DNA of 64,000 nt from Symbiodinium sp. CCMP2592 (taxonomy: Eukaryota > Sar > Dinophyceae > Suessiales > Symbiodiniaceae). The number at the start of each line of letters is the position of its first letter. Position 1 is the first letter of the stretch. The notes beneath the pieces are model-generated. The model was given only the letters and a program-made list of their open reading frames with translations. It did no database searches and was not told where the DNA came from. Positions 1 through 8,168 of the stretch are shown here, piece by piece. Made by a program: the position numbers and the translations under genes. Location: assembly GCA_905221615.1 (NCBI GenBank), contig CAJNDT010002001.1, positions 1,419,881 to 1,483,880 on the forward strand, read 5' to 3'.

Positions 1-2
1 AG

Positions 3-2369
3 GTGGAAAACACCGTGAAGCAGCTGCTCTACATGGCCGGCGCCAAGGACATTCGAGGCTCATATCCGTGACTCGGCTTTGCTTGGCTCCGACGAGGTCG
101 TTTTGATTGGGCAACTATGCTGTTTCGACAGAGCTGTCAGTTGAACGGCAATTCCACGGTTGTGATGCTAGCTGGCAGCAAGAGTGTCCACGGCAGTCGA
201 AACCGCCTTGCTAGTCAGTATTGCTTGGCCAAGCCGGTGGAAGAGGAAAACGATGAAACAGAGGAGTGACAGCGGTCAAGCAACAAGCTCAGCTAGTGTG
301 GTACAAGTAGCTTCTCTTCCTATGTGGTTGGCGGTAGCCACCATTTTGGAAGGATTGGTCAAGCTGTGAATTTGTTGCTGTGCGTTTCAAGGTACACCTT
401 GATCGTGTGGACTTTCAACCCTCCGACTGCGGCGGTCGCTGAGACATGGCCTGCTGCCTCAGTGGTGATCCACAGACAGACTACCAAGAGCGTGTTCCAT
501 CGAGCAGTGACCAGGATCAACTGGCAAGGACATCTCCCAGCCTGAAGTGAGTTTTCTAAGTTTGTGTGTGAAATTCTGCTGATGTTGCCGTCATCACTAT
601 CGGAATGCATGGCTCGGGTTGTACTCAGTGATCTGTGCAAGTCCCGGCATTTTCTGCTTGGGTTCCTGGAGAGCTGTGGACTCATGCTGCGTGGGAAGAA
701 CAGGGACGGTCCAGGGTTTCGAAATCAGGCGGATTGACACCTTCCACACTTGGACGGCCGAGCCAGATACAGCTCTGGATGAGACTGAGGCTCGTACTGT
801 GAGAAGCTTTGGTGACATCCCCTCCTCGCAATACTCAATTTTTTGCCCCGGCCCTCGCTCGCCCCATGACAAACTCAACAGCGGCAAGACTCGATTCGTC
901 ACAAGAGATCTGGATGTGGACAGTTCCTCGGCTACAATGTCAACAACCAGCTGAACATCTTCCAAGTGACGACTCTCAGATGCAGCCAGGAACTACTAGT
1001 TAGTTGATTTTGGCCCTCCGGAAGCTTAATCCCCCAACTTGGAGAGCCCGTTCTTGTGAGCAGCTGCTTTTCGTTCCGCAGAGATTTGGCGCCCTGCCAG
1101 CAACCACGGGTGGATCCTGCCATGCTTGATAGGTCGTCGATTCCTCTGTCGATTCATCGTGCAGCCTTTTGACGCACGATTTCAACATGTGGGTGGTTGT
1201 CAAAATTAGGGTCCCTTTTTGGGTACCCTATATATTATTAGGTGCCGTATCTTAATAAGGACCCAAAAAGGCATAATTTTGGCAACCACCCATGTAAGCT
1301 TGGAAGCGCGGGGCTGAAGGATGGCAAGGCACATGCAGCGACCTTTAAAATGGCAGGACCAGCATCAGCTCCTCCGTCGTAAGTTGGGTGTTGCGCGACC
1401 TTTCCATGTTTTGGAACGTTGCGGGTATGACTCACCGGAGGGCCTTCTAAGCTCTGATAGCACTATAGATCAGTGTTCTTGATAACGAATCTACGACAGC
1501 TTTGATTCTGAAAGCCTTGCCATAATACGTCGCCTTCCCACGCCGATATATGCTATTAAGATAACTGCGGATGAAGCAACCTGGTTCTCAAGGAACTCGC
1601 TGAATGTCTTCAACGGCAACACCAAGGCCCTTGCGTTTGAATCTTCTGTCGCTTGTTTGCCAGCTTACATTTCGTCGACCCGGCAATTTCTTCACCACTG
1701 ACCACCGGCTGCAGCTGCGTTGTGTGAGCTGTGAGCGGTAACCGCGAGAAGCATGACTGCGCCGTGTGGATTGGTCAGACAGGAAGATCACGCATAGCGA
1801 GGTCTAGCAACGGGAATCGTAGCTTGTCAAGTTAACATGATGACAACCTTGTTCACCACGCTTGGATGGAGCTATCTTGATTGAGTGGTTGATCGGGCCA
1901 TGTCGTTCGAGCTCTTGTCGCATGCCAGGTCAATGATATCGACATTCTGTTGAACTTCCCAGATCCCATGAAGGACGTCAGCCTGGAAACTGGCACAGTC
2001 AGCAAGTTGCATCAAAGCGCGGAATTGCTTAAGCAGCCCCGTCGGTGCAGGGAGGACTAGGGAGGAACAGCATTCTCTGAGAAAGAGACGGTTCATCGTG
2101 ATGAATCGAAAGACAAGGACGACGACGAGATCTTGATTGTTGGTCTGTGCCTTACGCAACATGTGCGCATCTGGAGTGTTACCATCCTTGTCATGGCCAT
2201 GGCACCTTGTTTCTTGCTTTGCGGTCTTTGTTGGCACAACCTGTGCATATCGTTGCTGGTGACGGTTGTGGTGGGGGACGGCGCAGCGCCACTTGCGCTG
2301 ATTTCTCTTAACCGTGCATTCGACGCACACGCACGTGTTTGTGGAGGTAGTGCTGCGGAGACTATTTAA
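3..2369 (+). CDS. Putative multi-exon gene A, 3' part (secreted or membrane protein, unrecognised)
   Basis: I do not recognise the product. Candidate exons on the plus strand, each in good codon context after an AG: 3-57 (VENTVKQLLYMAG...), 132 to about 245 (SCQLNGNSTVVMLAG...), 393 to about 530 (YTLIVWTFNPPTAAVAETW), 715 to about 905 (GFEIRRIDTFHTWTAEPD...), 1593 to about 1700 (NSLNVFNGNTKALAF), 1929 to about 2000 (VNDIDILLNFPDPMKDVSL), and 2071-2369. The last exon runs to a TAA and holds an acidic segment (KDKDDDE) followed by hydrophobic stretches (WSVTILVMAMAPCFLLCG and LCISLLVTVVV). This suggests an ectodomain followed by a C-terminal membrane segment. The 5' end lies outside the window. 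A palindromic mini-element sits in the intron-like space at 1191-1291. Exon borders and phases are not all reconciled, and some exons could belong to separate genes. Confidence 0.35.
1191..1291. mobile_element. Palindromic mini-element, family G, with 4-bp target duplication
   Basis: The ends are inverted repeats: GGGTGGTTGTCAAAATTA on the left, and the complement of TAATTTTGGCAACCACCC on the right with one mismatch. ATGT lies directly outside both ends (1187-1190 and 1292-1295), as expected for a 4-bp target-site duplication. The interior has no open frame. Size, ends and duplication fit a non-autonomous DNA transposon (MITE-like). The same ATRT-type duplication and GGG terminus recur in family B. 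Confidence 0.7.
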
Positions 2370-2572
2370 TGCACTGCACGGCTTCAGCTTGTCATAACAA
2401 ACTGCTACGATGGCGCGGGGTTAAGCTGCGATGCTGCTTGTAACAGTATGCTGGCTGCAGGCCCTCGTGGCTTTAACCTCATCGGAAACCCAGAGCTGGC
2501 AAATTGCAACGAGTCGACAGCTCAGATGTCGCACACAGGCGTGGCATGGTAGCCAGTGCGAGATGCAGAATA

Positions 2573-2607
<35 letters not shown>

Positions 2608-2610
2608 GTT
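2573..2610. repeat. (TA)n/(CA)n microsatellite
   Basis: An uninterrupted TA run passes into a short ACAC run and then degenerate TATG-like sequence. Open frames crossing it translate to alternating Ile-Tyr and are not genes. Confidence 0.9.
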
Positions 2611-2759
2611 GTATATGTATATATGCGTATATCTGCACACAAGCATTAATGTGGTTTCCTGATTATTAACCCCCCCAAACAAGAACAGACTCCATAATAA
2701 TCATAGCGTGTTTGCGCGCCGGGGTCGAAGTTATTTGGGGGCCGGGGCTATCAGTAATT

Positions 2760-2793
2760 AGTAGTACAGTAGTACAGTAGTACAATAGTACAG
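2760..2793. repeat. Short tandem repeat AGTACAGT
   Basis: The unit GTAGTACA is repeated about four times with one substitution. Confidence 0.8.
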
Positions 2794-2942
2794 ACAGGAC
2801 CAGGGAGCTCTTTAAACCTGTAAACCCTAAGCCTTAAGTCTGGCTGGCTGGCTATCTCTCTCCTTTATCTTGCCTGTTTCTGTCTCTCCTCTTCCAGGGC
2901 GTCACTTTGTAGTAGGGGTGCTTCTGTACCTAAACCTTAGGG

Positions 2943-3070
2943 CGGGACGGGTTTTAGGACTATTGAGGGGTCTTTATTATTGTGTGCAGGCCGAGTTTAG
3001 CTCTATTGAGGGGACCTTTTATTTTGTGTGCCGGGCCGAGTTTAGCTCTATTGAGGGGACCTTTAATAAT
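2943..3070. repeat. 45-bp tandem repeat, about three copies
   Basis: The copies start near 2943, 2991 and 3036. Copies two and three share CCGAGTTTAGCTCTATTGAG and the following bases exactly; copy one is diverged (TTTTAGGACTATTGAGGGG). Each unit contains the core TTTAG.CTATTGAGGGG.C, which may be a distant derivative of the telomere-like repeat. Confidence 0.75.
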
Positions 3071-3256
3071 CAGCAGCCCGCATTACATGCGTAAACATAT
3101 ACTACTTATCTGTGTGTCTGTCTGTCTATCTACCCATATATATATATATAGATATGTATACAGGTGCTGACCATAGTCAATAGCTTTAAAAGCTTACCAT
3201 TCCGTCTGCTTTATATAGTGTATATATGTGTATGTGAACACAATGCATTATGTCTC

Positions 3257-3258
3257 TC

Positions 3259-3306
<48 letters not shown>

Positions 3307-3324
3307 TCTCTCTCTATATATATA
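3257..3324. repeat. (TC)n microsatellite followed by (TA)n
   Basis: A CT run of about 55 bases with one interruption (TCCC) is followed by TATATATATA. Confidence 0.9.
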
Positions 3325-3668
3325 GGTAAGTTTCTACGCATCCACGAAGCTTTTGCTTATCAGAGCTCTGAGTTGTTACGCTAAAGGAGATGTAGTTGGG
3401 AGAGTTCCTTGCCCTCTGACAGTTCCCGGACACGTAGCCCGTCCATGACCCTGGGCTTCTTCAGGGTTGCTTGTCATCAGGATCCTCGTGGCTTAGTGTC
3501 CATATTACGGGTCCACATATGCTGTAGCGATAGAGAAGAGAGTTCTGTACATTACCCTATAATCCCTGGACATGTCTGACATATTCTGCCCATGACATAT
3601 TCTGAACCCGTACACCGCATTGTAGTTATTGAAGCCCCTACATTTGGAGGGCTTCCATAAGGTAGAAG

Positions 3669-3753
3669 CCAGAAAGTTGAAATATGATTATCCTAACCCT
3701 TCTATGGTAAATTATAGGGTATCCTACCATGAAACCATATTCCAACTTTCTGG
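3669..3753. repeat. Palindromic mini-element, family J
   Basis: CCAGAAAGTTGAAATATG at the left end is answered by CATATTCCAACTTTCTGG at the right end, enclosing about 50 bases that are themselves partly self-complementary. No open frame. Only one copy was seen in this window. Confidence 0.55.
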
Positions 3754-4192
3754 AGTTCCCTGTATAGCCTCAGGTTCCGATGGGTGGATGGTGTTCAGCT
3801 GCCAGCCACCGGCGAGCCAGGCACAGTGAAGACTTCCATTGTGTTGAACTACTGTATGAGCTGCAAATCATTCGTTCTAGTGATCTAGTAACAGCTGTGG
3901 GAACACACGTGGAAGTGAGCAGAAAGAGTGGCGGGAAGATGCAAGGATGCATGGCTATGTGCTGTCGGGGTGTGCTACCCTTCTTGAACAGTGGCTGACA
4001 AGAGTTCCATGTACCAGTTGGGCAGCTTGATGTCACGTGGACGGTAATTAGTCAGCAAGCTGTCGAGTCGTCACACACCTCTGCTGCGCGGTAGGCAATG
4101 CGCCAAAGCCAGATATCAAGGTTTGACCTCGAAGCGCAGTCTCTGCACATGTTACTTTTTCATTAGCACAAGCATGTGTATCCCTTTTCCAG

Positions 4193-5779
4193 GTTGCACC
4201 TGCGATCCTCAGGGTTTCTGTACCATCCGCAGCTCGGCATCGCATCAAGAGATGTACGCGCTGGGCAGTGTCCGAGGCGACTGCGTAATTGCGCAAGAGG
4301 TAGGTTGATGGGGCTGCCACGAGCCTTCCGCGTTTACAGTTTAGAGTATCTCAGAATGCGAAGGCATTCCAACTTTCGAGGTTTCCCAGTGCATGTGCTG
4401 GCCAACCTGAAAATCATGCATATATTGACACATGTGCACGCACTAGTTATCTATCTGTCTATATATCTACATGTGTATCTCCACAGCTGTCTTGCACTCC
4501 AAGCTAGCTTTTCGATCTGGCCAAGGTTGGCAGATCGACGAGTCGCGGGATCCGGCATATCCGCAGAACGAGGATATCCACTTCAAGGCCGAGAGTTTTA
4601 ACCACGAGAATTTTTCCGGTAAATGTCAGCTGTGACTGTGTGTATCTTCATCCACATCTGCAATGTGGTCCGCGCCTGCCGGCACGTGGGGTCAATAGGC
4701 CGTGGCTAAGCCTACTATCGGACAAGGGGCAAGATCAAGATTACTGGAAGAATGCTGTTGGAGTTCTCCTTGTTTGCTAGCTGCATCCGCGTCAAGGTGC
4801 AGGTTTCTACGTCTTCTCACTCAGCCTTGACTGCCAAACGTCTTAGCCAACTGCCAACATGAAACATCATTCAGGTGGCTACGACAAATCCGTCTCAGAC
4901 GCCGTTCTTGACAGATAACTACTGGAAGGCTGGCCGTGCAGTTGCTTTGTGCCCTGCTGGAGTTCGTCATGAAAATACTAGACTACTGCAGCTGTTGATG
5001 TTCAATAATGGGGCATAGTGGGAACCGGCCCGGAATGCCTTGACGTAGTGCACTAGAAGGGGGGAACAAGACACTACCACATCCAAGAGCTCTTTGTGCG
5101 GCCTCTGCACCACAGAAGTCTTTACACTGCTTGGTGCTTTTCCTTTTCCTTTGAGGCGTCCCACGTGAAAGCGGCCGTGGTCAAGTCTTCTCACATCTAC
5201 CGGGGCTGGGACATCAATCCACAGCTGGAGAACGTCTTGCCGGCATGATTTGTGGCTCGCAGGTTAATCTCCAGCGGCAGCACCGCAGCACGCCGCCTTA
5301 AAACTCCTACTTCGGTCTTTGCTTATGTTGGTGTCTCAGCACATTCTCGGCTCCGCAAAAGTGAAGCTTGAGCACGACAGGTTGACATTAAACTGGTCGG
5401 CAATGACTATGCTGCCGGGAAGACATCAGACATTGAAGTTACGCGCTGCCCTCAGCGAGCCTTTCGCAGTGTCTTATATAGTTCCAGAGAAACCGAATCC
5501 GCGAGCATTTCCTCGCAAACGTTCCATGTGCAGGTCGAAGCTCAAGGTTTCTTCCGGGTTTCGTTTGTCGTGTAATTAGCCCCGCATGACCGCAGTTGCG
5601 GAAGCCAAGTCTCGGAAATCCGTTTGGAAGACAGGTTCACTCCTATTACCGACGCTGACACCATCTACATCGAGGCATATTTCATCAGAAGAACCGCTTC
5701 CCGTAGGCGGTTGCGTTGTGCCAAGGGGGTCGTCAGGCATCGGGAGATCGATCGACAGCAGTTTACAGGAGTTCACTGA
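4193..5779 (+). CDS. Putative multi-exon gene B (unrecognised)
   Basis: I do not recognise the product. Candidate plus-strand exons: 4193-4299, after a pyrimidine tract plus AG and before a GTAGGT donor, Cys-rich in one frame (GCTCDPQGFCTIRSSAS...); 4487-4618, ending at a GTAAAT donor (product includes WQIDESRDPAYPQNEDIHF); 4875-5018 (VATTNPSQTPFLTDNYWKAG...); 5156-5248 (KSSHIYRGWDINPQLENV), after a strong pyrimidine tract; 5381-5575 (VDIKLVGNDYAAGKTSDIEV...); 5635-5779 (FTPITDADTIYIEAYFIRR...), ending at TGA. High GC3 and AG|G acceptors support coding. Phases do not all join cleanly, so one or more exons may be missing or miscalled. It may continue gene A or be a separate gene of the same style. 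Confidence 0.4.
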
Positions 5780-6676
5780 AGACATTGGCACAGACATGCT
5801 ATCTGGCAACGGTGCACTGATGCCCGCATGTTTTGCATGTATTTCCAACGCTGATGAACTTACGTAGTGTGCATATGCACATCTACACTCTACACGTATG
5901 CATTCACATACATGGGCCGCAGCTTTTCTAATCAAGTATACGATACAACATAGGAAATACAATGAGGGTAAAAAGAAGACGACGACAGTCTATAAGTTCG
6001 TGTAAAGCTGAGTTGTGTATATGCACAGTATGCTACGAGAATAAGAAGGTGTATGTAATGCAAGACGATGCCGATAACAAACGGCAAAACCATACCACAC
6101 ACTGTAGGCAAAAAACAGTATGTGTTTCAAGAGTATATGCAACCCAACGCAAGCAGTTGTATGTGCATATACATACATGCATAGATACGTTTTTGCATGC
6201 ACACATACGTACATGCATGCACGCGCATTCACGCTTGGATTCTGGATTATACATTACATATGTTTCAAGTTTTCATACTTCATCCCAGACGCTTGCATAC
6301 GCCGTGCAGGCTATCTTCCCTACGCAGTTCAGCTTCGACCAGTCGACTGCACGAAGCTTAGACGCTTTTGGCACACCTAAAGTTCGGATCATACAAAGTT
6401 GGGGCCCTAAACCCTGAACCCACAACCGGCTGTCGGGAGGTGAACAGCTGACGAAAAAGAAGGCTTTTAAAACAATCCCTTTGAGGAAGCTCTTGAGTCG
6501 TGGCATGTTTTAGCCGCCTTTCTGGCCTCGCTGCCGTGTGTTGACGTTGAAGTTGTTCGTGTGGTTCCCTGGCCTTCTACATTGTGTGTTCTGCACGATA
6601 CGCCAGTCGCCGTATGCTATCACTATGATCTATATACATTATACATGTTGCATCACTAAACTCAATCCTAAACCCT
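5780..6676. other. Gene-poor spacer upstream of the LINE
   Basis: It contains AT-rich TATG/CATACG-like simple sequence around 6130-6260. A possible short exon lies near 6326-6380 (FSFDQSTARSLDAFG, after an AG). The overlapping 80-150 residue open frames on both strands here have no consistent codon bias. A CCTAAACCCTAA motif at 6667-6679 lies at the LINE insertion point. Confidence 0.4.
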
Positions 6677-6692
6677 AAGCCTTAAGTCTCAG
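6677..6692 (+). repeat. LINE target-site duplication, 5' copy
   Basis: AAGCCTTAAGTCTCAG here is repeated exactly at 15492-15507, directly after the A run at the LINE 3' end. The leading AA may belong to the A tail in the second copy, so the duplication is 14-16 bp. Confidence 0.8.
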
Positions 6693-7022
6693 GCGTTCTG
6701 GCTCGCATCGCGTAGTTTCCCCCGGGTCCGCGTTGCGCTGCCTCAACCCTAGTGTGGACGTGTTCCCACGTGCGGGCTTTCTGCTGTACCTGGACTGGAG
6801 GCAGTTAGCCAACATTCCCCGCTGCGGGCGGCTGGAATATCTGCGAGGCAGATACGAGGTGGATGCGCATCTCCTTCCACCAATTTTTGATCTTCTTTAG
6901 CTTCCTCGGCTTCTACCACGCCGCGACCGACTTTTTCCCAGGCTCGCCGAGCCAGGGAACCAGCTTGGCATCGGCTACAGAGAAAGCGAAGAACTCGGGC
7001 CAGAGGGGTTCTTCGGTCTTTT

Positions 7023-8168
7023 GTGGAAGGCTTGGACACGCCTCGATTGCAGGTGCAACAGGCGTTGACAGCCCTAGCTGGACACCACAGCAATCCGACG
7101 ATTGCAACGCAGGCGGCAGCCAAACTGGCAGGACAGATGGCTACTCCATGGCGATGTGGACCATGCGGCCTCACCAACAAAGCTTCTTCAATGTTTTGCC
7201 CGGGGTGTGGCAAGCATTGGAAGAAGCTTTGTGGCAACCAGCAGGCCCCTTATGTTGGCGAACCCTGGGGCGGCGGATGGCAGCAACCCAGCAGGCGACC
7301 CGCTCAGGATACCTGGCAGCAACCGCCGTCACCACGAAGCCGACGACCGAGATCGCCTCGAGGCAAAGGACAGGGCAAAGCCAAAGGCAAGCAAGATGGC
7401 AAAGGCAAGCCCGACAAGGGGGCTATCCCAGCCACGGCGCGCCCAAGCATCGATCAACTGCCCAAAGCCCCACAGCTGCCGGCGGTACCCACGCCCAAGA
7501 CGGGGGCAGGACCGGGTGGCAGCCTCGAGGACAGAAAGCTCAATGCCTTTCTGGACCAGCTCTCCAAGCAGGAGGATCTTCCGCAATCCGTGCTCGATTT
7601 GATGTCAAAGGCGAATGGCACATCGGTGCAGGAAGAGACCCGGGTGCTTCACAAGCTTGTGAAGCAACGATCGACGGCTTCCACGACCCTGGCTCAATTG
7701 CAGAGGGATCGGGCTTCTTTCGAGGCCTCGTGGGCTTCGTACAGCGAGAGCCTACTCAAGCTGTTGACCGAGCAATTCCAGACCCGACAGGAAACCCTGG
7801 AAAAACTGGACAAGGCACAGCTGGAATGGCAGGAGCAACTTCGGATTGTTTCCAGCCAGATCAAGCAAGCCACAACCGACAGTGGCGAGATCCAGGCCAT
7901 TGGCAGCTCCGACTCGGACGAGATGGACGAAGAGGTGGAGGATGCAGAGACCTGTGCCGCGAGACAGGAACAAAAGCGGCAGCAAGTGGCTGGCCAACAT
8001 GCTCAGATTCTGGATGCACTACAGAAGGTCCAGCAATCAGCGAACGAAGGTGCAGGAAAGCGCGAAGGGTCGCGCACACCGCGCCGGAAGAAAGACAAAC
8101 CAGGCCAGCTCACAGATACAGCCGGCCCAGCCGATGGCAAAACTGGCGAACAGCAGCCTTTTTGCTAG
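7023..8168 (+). CDS. LINE ORF1: RanBP2-type zinc finger, coiled-coil protein
   Basis: Probable RNA-binding ORF1 protein of the LINE. Counting from the GTG at 7023, residues 43-65 form a textbook RanBP2-type finger: W-x-C-x2-C-x3-N-x6-C-x2-C (WRCGPCGLTN...FCPGC). A Pro/Arg/Lys/Gly-rich basic linker follows (about 90-135), then a long helical, Gln/Glu-rich region likely to form a coiled coil (about 220-290), an acidic patch (DSDEMDEEVEDAE) and a basic tail (RRKKDKPG). The frame is open upstream to a TGA at 6888-6890 without any ATG. The first ATG is at 7137, just before the zinc finger, so the true start is uncertain: ATG 7137, a non-ATG start, or trans-splicing. It ends at TAG 8166-8168 and overlaps ORF2, which lies in the -1 frame. 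Confidence 0.75.
   Translation: MEGLDTPRLQVQQALTALAGHHSNPTIATQAAAKLAGQMATPWRCGPCGLTNKASSMFCPGCGKHWKKLCGNQQAPYVGEPWGGGWQQPSRRPAQDTWQQPPSPRSRRPRSPRGKGQGKAKGKQDGKGKPDKGAIPATARPSIDQLPKAPQLPAVPTPKTGAGPGGSLEDRKLNAFLDQLSKQEDLPQSVLDLMSKANGTSVQEETRVLHKLVKQRSTASTTLAQLQRDRASFEASWASYSESLLKLLTEQFQTRQETLEKLDKAQLEWQEQLRIVSSQIKQATTDSGEIQAIGSSDSDEMDEEVEDAETCAARQEQKRQQVAGQHAQILDALQKVQQSANEGAGKREGSRTPRRKKDKPGQLTDTAGPADGKTGEQQPFC
8156..8168 (+). other. ORF1/ORF2 junction, possible -1 frameshift site
   Basis: ORF1 ends with codons CAG CCT TTT TGC TAG. The run CCTTTTTGC contains five T, on which a tRNA reading TTT could slip back one base and continue into the ORF2 frame (reading on as LLGSYTCLSD). It is not a canonical X_XXY_YYZ heptamer. 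Termination-reinitiation or internal entry are alternatives, but the first ORF2-frame ATG after the junction is hundreds of bases downstream. Confidence 0.35.

Larger units (their letters stand above)
2400..4192. other. Gene-poor stretch with microsatellites and small repeats
   Basis: Apart from the repeats listed separately I see no convincing gene. An open frame around 3780-3998 (product ending GVLPFLNSG) is possible but has no splice or codon support. A telomere-like CCCTAA motif followed by CCTTAAGTCT occurs at 2821-2841. It is identical over 21 bases to the sequence at the 5' insertion point of the LINE at 6.69 kb. Confidence 0.5.

Noticed and set aside
331-362. GGTAGCCACCATTTTGG followed by GGTCAAG resembles the dinoflagellate spliced leader.
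   Set aside because: It needs inserted bases and lacks the exact GGCTCAAG end, so it is within chance in 64 kb. The sequence at 33247 (TTTTGGCTCGGG) was rejected for the same reason.
5962-6417. 151-codon plus-strand frame.
   Set aside because: Rich in residues produced by CATAC/TATGC simple sequence. Competing frames on both strands are equally open.
6863-8161. The ORF2 reading frame is open for another 433 codons upstream, from an ATG at 6863.
   Set aside because: The same DNA encodes ORF1 with a clear zinc finger in another frame. The extra stretch is compositionally odd and has no recognisable domain, so I treat it as an open shadow frame.
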